From CAVRAZ01 sp963719135 (GTDB taxonomy: Bacteria > Pseudomonadota > Gammaproteobacteria > DSM-19610): 64,000 nucleotides of DNA. The notes beneath the pieces were generated by a model. The model had not been told where the DNA came from. It was given only the letters and a program-made list of their open reading frames with translations, and ran no database searches. Each line of letters opens with the position of its first letter. Position 1 is the stretch's first letter. This document shows positions 44,801 through 52,084 of the stretch, one piece after another. Location: assembly GCA_963719135.1 (NCBI GenBank), contig CAVRAZ010000007.1:62001-126000 (forward strand), written 5' to 3'. Made by a program: the position numbers and the translations under genes.

Positions 44801-45408
44801 TCGTGGTGTCGGCGGCGGCGCTGGGCGCCGGCGGTGGTGGTTCCGGAGGCGGATCGGGCGGCGGTGGAGGTGGCTCAGGCGGCGGATCGGGCTGCGGCGG
44901 CGGCTACCGCGATGAGTTCAAGAACCCGGTCTTTTCGGGCAACGACGGCAGCCTGACCTGGACCGGCGACTGGCAGGAAATCAACGAGTCCGACGGTCCA
45001 ACCAGCGGCGATGTGCAGGTATCCGCCGATTTGTACGAGAGCCCGCCAATGCCCACCTATCAGATGTACGTGCGCAACCACAGCGGCAGCTCGGGTAAGG
45101 GCCTCATGCGCGCGCTGGACTTGACGGGGGCCGCAACTGCGGTGCTTTCGTTCGACTACAAACCGTCCGGCCTCGACAAAGGCAGTGACTGGGTTTCCGT
45201 CCAGATGTCGAGCACCGGCACGGCCGGCCCCTGGACCGAGATCGTCCGCTTCGCGGGCCCGGCCAGCGAGACGGCCTACCAGCCGTTCAGCACCGACATC
45301 AGCGCTCACGTCTCGGCAAATGCCGTCCTGCGTTTCATCAGTTCGTCGACGCTCGGGAGTTCCGACTACGTCTTCTTTGACAATGTCGATATCACGTGCA
45401 CGCCCTAG
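41824..45408 (+). CDS. Giant pilin-anchored multidomain protein, probable pilus adhesin (PilX/MshP-like N-terminus)
   Basis: 1194 residues from the ATG at 41824. After a leader of about 42 residues, QQG precedes FVLITVILLLALVSVIAF, a PilX-like prepilin helix. Then: two DNRLRE-type beta modules (about 130-295 and 330-510), a flavodoxin-like domain (about 527-740, LLIVQNAG to VQRALHWASG), six YWTD/LDL-receptor-B repeats (about 745-995; KIYWTD, KIYWTN, KMYWTH, RIYLTE, KVYWTD, KVYWVD), a Gly/Ser linker (1001-1029) and a C-terminal sandwich-like domain (YVFFDNVDITC). It probably sits at the pilus tip; the ligand is unknown. Confidence 0.88.
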   Translation: MRRLQHRCMRAPAKTAETLRPHIRKLAQRCVSRPGPVGRQQGFVLITVILLLALVSVIAFLNNQGTTMNAEEVDRANDADQALQLARAGLAHATWEAQEGNCSGNVTVPAQPLNGGTYKATASAAATSTTYAIQVEQDTWVDENSPGTNFGGDTALHVKNESGKNRRTLFRFNLSAITTGSRVVSAAAWFYVASRDDKGAVNLHEVNQDWTEGTGTWATIGAGYDATPAAAIPVQSRDNVWVRVNLTALVQGWVSGSVVNRGIMLIATSDSSESKYNSRESGNAGQRPWLEVVVGTGAATTRLKATGTSSGGAVGTLTRAAVPLYQPPTTTVLQPDAAHGQDGWITSTQTGWNYGSDASLSVDSSTQRSLLRFELGALPTGVRVESATLALYATSPNPTGTVDLHRVTHSWTEGSCLGTGGCTADGATWATYDGSSNWSTAGGDFDATPEDSQAIPASADWMQWDVTALVNDWLSGNRPDYGVLLTATGGSAAFASSDYGDAAYHPRLAITIRCQCGEVCQAPQGQGNLLLIVQNAGSLSGTETTIRETLNAWGYLVTPLSYNVAQSAFDAAVANNDVIYVPAETSQSVVDSPLGLVLGDRMRTVTKGVVLAQGGFNDEIGTASATASPVGKAINVTDTSHYITRIFAPGSLPIKTAATTLMTAAGTTAPGLQTLADIGGAAGLAVLDKGASLYGGGTAAARRVMLPIGSKQSSNWNQLDNDGRLLVQRALHWASGNSAGASLTPMKIYWTDDQANKIQRSDGDGSNVEDVLTGLNAPIGLDIDTVNGKIYWTNRLQIERANLDGSDIEILHTDTVNTFDIKLDVDHGKMYWTHDDGSKVVTGANLDGSGAQTISMSPNRAAFISLDTTTGRIYLTESASGRISRMNMDGSGLTKLVTHLDTPMGNGLDLNAGKVYWTDGAAGDKLNRANLDGSGAATIVSGLNAAQDAAVDTVNGKVYWVDALTVPAVKRANLDGSNVETLVTGLTRPRGIVVVSAAALGAGGGGSGGGSGGGGGGSGGGSGCGGGYRDEFKNPVFSGNDGSLTWTGDWQEINESDGPTSGDVQVSADLYESPPMPTYQMYVRNHSGSSGKGLMRALDLTGAATAVLSFDYKPSGLDKGSDWVSVQMSSTGTAGPWTEIVRFAGPASETAYQPFSTDISAHVSANAVLRFISSSTLGSSDYVFFDNVDITCTP

Positions 45409-45538
45409 CCGGCAGTCCGGTCGCGACTGGAAAGTCTTTTGAAAATAGACGCTTGCGGATCGATCAAGAATGTGGTCAACGCGCCGAAAACACTAGAATC
45501 AACAATGGGTTACGGGTATCGGAGCGAACCGGCTGCCA

Positions 45539-46735
45539 ATGACGGCGTATCGCTTGTTAGTTAATCTCCTGCGCGACGCATGGTCGATCACCGGACTGAT
45601 GTCCGACGAGGTGGCCGCGTATGCGAGCAGATTGTGGGTCAACGACGCACGCAGCGGTTTGATGAGCCTGAGCGCGGCGATGTTTCTGCTGTTCCTGGCC
45701 GAAATCTGCGTGCAGGCGCGTTTCGGGCTTGACCGGGCTTACCTGTACACCTTCGGCCTGCTGTCGGTGCTCGCCGTGCACATCATGATTTCCGCCAGGG
45801 CGGTGCAGGACACGCGCTCGATCTACGTGCTCGGCACGGCGCTGATGGTCGTAAGCGGCACCGCGATCATGCTGCTGGCGCACCAGGCCGGCGCCTTCAC
45901 GTTTACGCTCTTTTCCGGTGTCGCGCTGTTGTTCGTCGTGGTTCCCATCGTGCCGTGGGGGCTGCGCGAGGCGGCCATTGTCACCGCATTGATCTACCTG
46001 ACGTTTACGGCATCGGCGGTTTCCGGCGGAACCCGTTTCGACCCCCAGACACTCTGGGCGCTGCAATTCATCATGATCGGCGCCGGATTGAACAGCCTGG
46101 CCATGGTGGCGCGCAACACCATTATTCGCAAGACCGACTTTCGCGTGCGCTTCGAACTGGAAAAGGCGCACAACAAGCTGCTGCAGCTCTCCCATCTCGA
46201 TCCACTGACCCAGGCTTATAACCGCCGCTTCCTGTCCGACCAGTTCGCCGAACACCTTGCGCGCTGGCAGTCGGACAATCATATTTGCCACTTCGCGTAC
46301 ATCGACATCGATAATTTCAAGCCGATCAACGATACCTTCGGGCACGATTTCGGCGACCGGGTATTGCGTGCCCTGAGCAAGGGTTTCAGTTCCGTGGTCA
46401 GCGAACGGGGATTCCTGGTACGCATGGGCGGCGACGAATTCGCCCTGCTGTTTTACGGCGATGATCCGAACGCGCTGATGTTCGAAGGCCGGCGGATCAT
46501 GCTGAAGTCCATAACCGGTCGCAAGCACCCGATCGACGTGAGCGTGGGACTGGTCACGATACCGCCGGATGCCAATTTCACGATGGAGCAGGTCATGCGT
46601 CTCGCAGACGATGCGCTATACGAAGCGAAAGAGCGCAAGGAAACGTTTTCTGGACAGATGAATATGGTCGTCTGCGAAATGGCGCACAGACCGGTCAAGA
46701 TCGGAGAGAGGCGACCGGAAGAAACGACGGCTTGA
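45539..46735 (+). CDS. Membrane-bound diguanylate cyclase (GGDEF)
   Basis: 398 residues. Five or six membrane helices fill residues about 45-205, followed by a short coiled coil and a GGDEF domain with an intact active site RMGGDEFALLF and the substrate region DIDNFKPINDTFGHDFGD. It should make c-di-GMP, the likely ligand of the MshEN domain of the nearby ATPase. It lies between the pilin genes and the MshI-like genes. Confidence 0.94.
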   Translation: MTAYRLLVNLLRDAWSITGLMSDEVAAYASRLWVNDARSGLMSLSAAMFLLFLAEICVQARFGLDRAYLYTFGLLSVLAVHIMISARAVQDTRSIYVLGTALMVVSGTAIMLLAHQAGAFTFTLFSGVALLFVVVPIVPWGLREAAIVTALIYLTFTASAVSGGTRFDPQTLWALQFIMIGAGLNSLAMVARNTIIRKTDFRVRFELEKAHNKLLQLSHLDPLTQAYNRRFLSDQFAEHLARWQSDNHICHFAYIDIDNFKPINDTFGHDFGDRVLRALSKGFSSVVSERGFLVRMGGDEFALLFYGDDPNALMFEGRRIMLKSITGRKHPIDVSVGLVTIPPDANFTMEQVMRLADDALYEAKERKETFSGQMNMVVCEMAHRPVKIGERRPEETTA

Positions 46736-46855
46736 GGAAGCAAGGGCCGGCTCTGTTCATGGAGGGATGCAGTCATCGACTACTCGGCAAGAGAACTCGT
46801 TCAGGGTGAGATAACGCTGGTCTCGCTGCCCGCCGTCTATCTCAAGCTCAAGGCG

Positions 46856-47638
46856 TTGCTGGAAAGCGGCGACTACGCGATGCTGGATATCGGCAACCTC
46901 CTGGCACACGACCCGGCGCTGACGGCAAGGCTGCTGAAGCTGGTGAACAGTGCGTTTTTCGGCGTCTCGGTGCCGATCGATCGCGTGTCGCAGGCGGTGA
47001 ACCTGCTGGGCACGCAACAGGTTCACGACCTGGTGCTGGCGACCTCGGTGATGGAAATGTTCAAAGGCGCGTCCGGCGGGGTGCTGGATCTGACCAAATT
47101 CTGGACGCGCAGTGTGCGCTGCGGTGTCATCGCGCGGAGCATCGCCGCGCGCTGCAATATCCTGGACACGGAACGCATGTTCGTGGTCGGGTTGTTGCGG
47201 GAGATCGGCCATCTCATCCTGTACCGGCGCGTGCCCGATTTGGTTCTGCAGGCCGTGAGCCGGTCCAAGGGAGAGCGCGAGCTGCTGTTTCGAGTTGAAC
47301 GCCAGGTCATCGGTTGCGACTACGTTCAGGTCGGCGCCGAACTGATGTCAGTCTGGAATCTGCCCCAATCGCTCGAAGCGACAGTGCGGCAGCACACAGC
47401 GCCGTCGTGCGCCGATGAATATCGTCTGGAATCCGCCATCCTGCACATCGCCGCACTGGTCACGGAAATCGCCGCGTGGGGTGCAGGCGGTGTCCTGTGG
47501 AGCGAGTACGTCGACCCGATGGCCTTGCAGGCCACAGGCGTGACGCCGCTCGATCTGAGCGCGCTGCTTCCGGCCGCGGATGCCGAGGTCAGCGGCGTTG
47601 TCGGTCTGTTCCTTGGTGATCGGCGCATGGCCTCCTGA
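46856..47638 (+). CDS. HDOD-domain signalling protein
   Basis: 260 residues from a TTG at 46856, but homology-like sequence extends upstream in the same frame to about 46772 (VIDYSARELVQGEITLVSLP then AVYLKLKALL), with no ATG, GTG or TTG there. HDOD features: DPALTARLLKLVNSAFFG and VNLLGTQQVHDLVLATSV. HDOD proteins are non-catalytic relatives of HD phosphohydrolases and act in signalling, often with c-di-GMP systems. The true start may be a rare codon near 46772, or a base may be missing after the ATG at 46767. Confidence 0.85.
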   Translation: MLESGDYAMLDIGNLLAHDPALTARLLKLVNSAFFGVSVPIDRVSQAVNLLGTQQVHDLVLATSVMEMFKGASGGVLDLTKFWTRSVRCGVIARSIAARCNILDTERMFVVGLLREIGHLILYRRVPDLVLQAVSRSKGERELLFRVERQVIGCDYVQVGAELMSVWNLPQSLEATVRQHTAPSCADEYRLESAILHIAALVTEIAAWGAGGVLWSEYVDPMALQATGVTPLDLSALLPAADAEVSGVVGLFLGDRRMAS

Positions 47639-47644
47639 GACCGG

Positions 47645-47666
47645 GTGCGGCTCCCTGCGGCCGCAC
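47645..47666 (+). terminator. Hairpin after the HDOD gene
   Basis: GTGCGGC pairs with GCCGCAC around an 8-base loop, seven bases after the HDOD stop, followed by ATTATCTTATT. It could terminate the signalling genes before the MshI-like operon. There is no clean T-tract. Confidence 0.45.
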
Positions 47667-47801
47667 ATTATCTTATTGAAGCCTCGCCAAATATTGCCGA
47701 TATCCCCCCGGAGAACGTGACCACGGAACCGAGAACCCAAGGGAGGCCCGGTCGCGCGGAACGGCGCCACAACCGGCGCGCTTCCGTCAGGCCGCTGCGA
47801 G

Positions 47802-48935
47802 ATGTCCGCACTTCAATTGGCCGTTTGGCCGTTCAAACAACCGTCCGGAACCGGCGCGATCGGTCCACTGGGACTGGAATGCGCCCTTGACGCATTGCAT
47901 CTGGTACAGATGGAAACCGGCGCCGGCGGCCGGCCGGTGGTGCGTGCCGGCGCAACCGTACCCTACGGCGAAGATCGCGAGGCGGTTTTCGAGTCCCCGA
48001 AGAGACTGCGGCAACTCGTGGGCAAGGCGCTGAGCGCGGACCGGTTTCGGGGAAGACGGGTGGCGACCGCCATGCCCAACGGCAGCGTGCGCATGCTGAC
48101 GATCAACTACTCCCCGGCGCAGGGGCAGGGCGACGCGCAGGCGATCGCGAAAGTCATGGCCGACCGGCTGGAGGGCGAACTGGGTGAGTACGTGCTGGAT
48201 TATCTGCCGATCCGCGCGGACCGGCAGGCCGAGGACCGGCTGGCGCTGGTCGCGGTCGCCCGCCGCGACAACGTGCTGGCCTATCTGGAACTGTTGAGAA
48301 AGGCGGGTCTGCGGGTGGAAAGCCTGGAAATCGGGCCGTCGGCACTGCGCCGCCTGATCAGTGCGCTTCCGCCCGGGGACACCTTTCAGAACGTACTGGC
48401 AATCAATTTCGGTCGCTCGACCAGCTACCTCACCCTGATCTCGGGCGCGCGGCTGCTCTTCGATCAGGAGGTGCGCTTCGGCGAGACAGCACTGCTGGAT
48501 CGCATTGCGCAATCGCTCGGCATGGACGAGGCGCAGGCGCGGCAACTGGTCCTGCGCCATGGCGTGGACGGCAGCGCCGCGACCACAGTGCCGGCGGCCG
48601 ACGACGTGAACGTGGCGGCAACGCTGCAGGATATCGTCAAGCCGGCGTTCCTCGAACTGGTCGGCGAGATCAACCGGGCGCTGATCTACGCAGCGTCGGA
48701 AACGCGCGGCGAATCGGTACGCCTCATCTATTTGCTCGGCAGCGTCGCGCGCTGGCAGGGTGCAGGCGACTTTTTGCAGTCGCTGCTCGCGCTGCCGGTT
48801 CAGACGATCCCGGATCCGCTGGTGTGTTTTTCGGCGGTGGACAGCGAGAATACGCGCCCCCACGTCGGCGCCGGACCTGAACTGGCCGTCGCGGCCGGAC
48901 TTGCCTTGCGCGGACTGGTACAGAGCGATGTCTGA
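47802..48935 (+). CDS. Pilus biogenesis protein, PilM/MshI-like
   Basis: 377 residues. An actin-like fold protein of the PilM/MshI group: an N-terminal strand region with IGPLGLECALDALHLVQ, and VLAINFGRSTSYLTLISGA as the phosphate-binding-type loop, with SLEIGPSALRRLI between the subdomains. It probably binds the cytoplasmic tail of the PilN-like protein encoded next. Its stop overlaps that gene by eight bases. Confidence 0.87.
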   Translation: MSALQLAVWPFKQPSGTGAIGPLGLECALDALHLVQMETGAGGRPVVRAGATVPYGEDREAVFESPKRLRQLVGKALSADRFRGRRVATAMPNGSVRMLTINYSPAQGQGDAQAIAKVMADRLEGELGEYVLDYLPIRADRQAEDRLALVAVARRDNVLAYLELLRKAGLRVESLEIGPSALRRLISALPPGDTFQNVLAINFGRSTSYLTLISGARLLFDQEVRFGETALLDRIAQSLGMDEAQARQLVLRHGVDGSAATTVPAADDVNVAATLQDIVKPAFLELVGEINRALIYAASETRGESVRLIYLLGSVARWQGAGDFLQSLLALPVQTIPDPLVCFSAVDSENTRPHVGAGPELAVAAGLALRGLVQSDV

Positions 48936-49584
48936 CATCGACCTCATTCCTTCGGATTACCGTCACGGATTGTGGCTGCGCGGTGCCGGGGAGCGCTTTC
49001 TTACAACCATGGCCCTGGTCCTGCTCGTAGCGGTCCTGGCTTATCTCGGACTGAAGCGCACGACCGCCGGAATACGCGGCGATGTCGAAGCGCGGCAGGC
49101 GCGGCAGGCGATCACAGTGCAGCAAAGGGACAGGTTGAACCAGCTCAATGACCGGAAACAATGGGACCAGCGCCAGTTGGAACTCTTGAACGGTCTGCGC
49201 GGTGGTGTCGAGGCCCAGTCGATGTTCGTGGCCATCGACCGGGCGCTGGTGGGCGACCAGGTCTGGTTCACGCGCTGGGAATTCCAGCGTGCGGGTTCGG
49301 TGGTCGAACACAAGGATGAGACCGTGAATACCGGGTATTTCGTGGTGCTGCCCAAAAAGAGCGACGAACCGTCCACCGAAGTGTGGAAGATCGAAACCCA
49401 CATGTCGATTCGCGGCGAAGCCTACGACTACTCCGCTTTGTCCGCTTTCGTGAGCCGCCTGCTCGCCGAGCCGGAGATACAGAGTGTTCATGTTCAGAAC
49501 ACGGCCACGCGCAGCCACGGCGAACGCCAGACAGTCGAGTTCACGCTGGCGATCCTCGTCAATACCGGCAGCGGAGACCGGTAG
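48928..49584 (+). CDS. Pilus biogenesis protein, PilN/MshI2-like
   Basis: 218 residues from the ATG at 48928. The cytoplasmic N-terminus MSDIDLIPSDYR carries the PilN-type INLLP-like motif (IDLIP). One membrane helix (about 27-43), a coiled coil (about 45-85) and a small ferredoxin-like periplasmic domain follow. It should link the PilM-like protein to the PilO-like partner. Confidence 0.85.
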   Translation: MSDIDLIPSDYRHGLWLRGAGERFLTTMALVLLVAVLAYLGLKRTTAGIRGDVEARQARQAITVQQRDRLNQLNDRKQWDQRQLELLNGLRGGVEAQSMFVAIDRALVGDQVWFTRWEFQRAGSVVEHKDETVNTGYFVVLPKKSDEPSTEVWKIETHMSIRGEAYDYSALSAFVSRLLAEPEIQSVHVQNTATRSHGERQTVEFTLAILVNTGSGDR

Positions 49585-50147
49585 TGCACAGCACCATCCG
49601 CAATCTGGAGCCGCGCATCCTGATCACTGCGATGATCGCCACGGTCATGTTGTTCGCTGCCCTGGCGTTCAAGTGGATGGTGTGGCCGCAGGCCAGGCTG
49701 TACCAGCAGTCGCTCCACGACCGGACCATGCTGCGGCGCGTCACGGAGAGCGGCGCGGATCTGGCGCAGCAACTGAAAAGCATGGAGGGCGATGTCGAGG
49801 TACTGGATCACAAGATTCACGGCGACATGGCCGACCTGCCGGCAAAACGGCTGGAGTCGTTCGTCATCGGGCGTCTGCAGCAAGTCTCCACGCGCAACAA
49901 CGTTCAGCTCTTGAGCGTAACGCCGCGCAGCGGAGAAACCGTCAAGATGTTCCAGGAGGCGCTGTTCGAAGTAAGTATCAGCGGTACCTATTTCGACCTG
50001 TTCAACTGGTTGCGCGACTTGTCCCGGGAACTGGGTTTCGTCGTGGTCCGGCAGTACACGATCACGCCGACCGACAGCGAAACAAAAGATCCCACCCTGA
50101 CAGCCGGTATGACCATCGTTTCCTACCGACAGGCAGAGGCCGGATGA
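49584..50147 (+). CDS. Pilus biogenesis protein, PilO/MshJ-like
   Basis: 187 residues from a GTG overlapping the previous stop by one base. A single membrane helix (ILITAMIATVMLFAALAF), a coiled coil (about 35-85) and a ferredoxin-like periplasmic domain with ISGTYFDLFNWLRDL make up the PilO/GspM plan. It forms the inner-membrane alignment complex with the PilN-like protein. Confidence 0.85.
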   Translation: MHSTIRNLEPRILITAMIATVMLFAALAFKWMVWPQARLYQQSLHDRTMLRRVTESGADLAQQLKSMEGDVEVLDHKIHGDMADLPAKRLESFVIGRLQQVSTRNNVQLLSVTPRSGETVKMFQEALFEVSISGTYFDLFNWLRDLSRELGFVVVRQYTITPTDSETKDPTLTAGMTIVSYRQAEAG

Positions 50148-50482
50148 ACCGGTATGCCCGCAAATTCGCCTTCCCGTTCCTGGCGATCTGGGTGCTGCCA
50201 TGCGCCGCGGCCGACCAACAGCAATTGCACAATAATCCGTTTTCGCGGCCGGCTGCGTTCGGCAGCGCGACCGACCCGATCATGGGTGAAGCGACTGCGG
50301 GAGGCGGGCTGCAGTTGCGCGGTGTCTTGATCGCGGGCGATGAATCGGTGGCAAACATCGGCGGGGTCATCGTGCCTGTCGGCGGCGAGGTCAACGGATA
50401 TCGCCTGATTTCGGTTTCTGACCGCCAGGCGGTGCTCGAAAAAGAGGGCGTTCGGACCCTGTTGGTTATGGAAAAACAATAG
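50144..50482 (+). CDS. Pilus biogenesis protein, PilP/MshK/GspC-like
   Basis: 112 residues with a signal peptide (FLAIWVLPCAAA) and the typical NNPFSRP linker, then a homology-region beta domain LQLRGVLIAGDESVANIGG and VPVGGEVNGYRLISVSDRQA. This is the short periplasmic coupler that touches the secretin. It overlaps the previous gene by four bases and abuts the secretin gene. Confidence 0.86.
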   Translation: MNRYARKFAFPFLAIWVLPCAAADQQQLHNNPFSRPAAFGSATDPIMGEATAGGGLQLRGVLIAGDESVANIGGVIVPVGGEVNGYRLISVSDRQAVLEKEGVRTLLVMEKQ

Positions 50483-51862
50483 ATGAAAGCTGGTATGCAA
50501 CGGAAGGCTGCGCAACTTCTCGTCAGGCTGGTGCTCGGCTCGACGCTCTGGCTGTCATTCGCGTGGCCGCTGGTGGGACAGAGCGCGGCAACGGCCGCCG
50601 ACCACAAGGGCAAGATCACGCTGAACCTGCGCGATGTGGACCTGGCCGAAGCCATGGAGATGTTGTCCACCAAGGAGCACGTCAACATTCTGCTGGCGGA
50701 CAACGTCAAGGGCAAGGTCTCGGTCAACCTGTACGACGTCGGTCTGGCACAGGCCATCAACGCGATCGCCGCCGCCGCGGGCTACGCCGTCGAGATTCGC
50801 AACGGTGTCTATTTCATCATCGACCGCCAGGAGGTCGGAAAGTTCGCCGCCGGCAACGGCCTGACGCAGTTACGCACGTTCCAGGTCCAGTATTCCGACC
50901 CCGAGGCAGTGAAGAACATCCTGGAACAGCAACTGTCCGCCTATGGCAAGATCACGCTGCTGCCCGAACGCAAGCTGATTGTGGTTCAGGACACACCGCC
51001 TTTCCTGAACAAGGTGGCCGGGTTGCTGCGGGATCTGGATCGCCGCCCCAAACAGGTTCTGATCGAGGCCAAGATCCTGGAAGTTACGCTGAATGACAAC
51101 GAAACGTTCGGCATCGATTGGTCGAAACTGTTCCAACAGGACACCGGCGACGGATCCTACGGCGTGCGCGGTCTCTCGAATCCAACCGGCGCGGGCGTCT
51201 TTTTCAACCTGGTGACGCCCAATATCGACGTGATCCTCAACGGTTTGCGTTCGCGTGACCGGCTGCGAACCCTTTCCACGCCGAAGCTGCTTGCGCTGGA
51301 GGGCAAGGAAGCCGAGGCGATCATCGGCGATCGCACCGGCTATAACGTGACGACCACGATCGACAACGTGACAACCACATCGGTCCAGTTTCTGGAAACC
51401 GGCGTGATCCTCAAGGTGACGCCGTTCATCGACAGCGATGGCAAGGTGCTGCTCGATATCCACCCCGAGGTGAGCAACTTCAGCGTCTCGAGCGACGGCA
51501 TCCCGAGCCAGAAGACCACCGAGGTGACGACGACCATGCTGGTCGACAGCGGTCAGACGGTGTTCATCGGCGGGCTGATCAAGCGGACCAGGCAGGAAAA
51601 GCGCGAAAGCGTGCCGCTGCTCGGCGACATTCCGCTGCTGAAATCGTTGTTCTCGAATCGCTCGACCAACAGCGTCAACACGGAACTGGTCGTGTTGATC
51701 AGTCCTTACATCATCGACCAGACGACAATGGCCGTCGACGATGCTGCGGTCGAACACGTGGAAAAGGCGCGCACGGAACTCGAACAGCGGCCCGAAAAGC
51801 TCGACAAAGAGATGGACAAGGTCAAGTTTAGCGATGTCGATTGGTATGGGGCCGATGACTGA
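50483..51862 (+). CDS. mshL: Outer-membrane secretin (MshL/PilQ-like)
   Basis: 459 residues. Signal peptide, then an STN/N0 domain (about 45-110, ITLNLRDVDLAEAMEMLS), an N1 ring domain (about 125-200, AYGKITLLPERKLIVVQDTP) and the secretin barrel (about 215-420) with VGLIxG-like FIGGLIKRTRQEKRESVPLLGDIP split across the lip and ELVVLISPYII at the end. It is short for PilQ but normal for compact MshL forms. It forms the outer-membrane channel for the pilus and closes the locus. Confidence 0.93.
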   Translation: MKAGMQRKAAQLLVRLVLGSTLWLSFAWPLVGQSAATAADHKGKITLNLRDVDLAEAMEMLSTKEHVNILLADNVKGKVSVNLYDVGLAQAINAIAAAAGYAVEIRNGVYFIIDRQEVGKFAAGNGLTQLRTFQVQYSDPEAVKNILEQQLSAYGKITLLPERKLIVVQDTPPFLNKVAGLLRDLDRRPKQVLIEAKILEVTLNDNETFGIDWSKLFQQDTGDGSYGVRGLSNPTGAGVFFNLVTPNIDVILNGLRSRDRLRTLSTPKLLALEGKEAEAIIGDRTGYNVTTTIDNVTTTSVQFLETGVILKVTPFIDSDGKVLLDIHPEVSNFSVSSDGIPSQKTTEVTTTMLVDSGQTVFIGGLIKRTRQEKRESVPLLGDIPLLKSLFSNRSTNSVNTELVVLISPYIIDQTTMAVDDAAVEHVEKARTELEQRPEKLDKEMDKVKFSDVDWYGADD

Positions 51863-52084
51863 ATCCGCCGGGGCGATCGGATGAATAGCCCGGTGGTGCC
51901 AATGGCGCCGGTCGGGTGAGCGGCGCACGATGCGCGCAACCGGATTGATCAAAGTCTGTTACAAACTGCTGCTGCTCAAGGCAACACCCCCGATCGCCGG
52001 CACCTGGCGCATCTCCCCGCGCCATTTCCGTCCCTGTTCGACCTACAAAGCAGCCTGGAGTCGCAAGCGGCGCTGACCGCGGCC

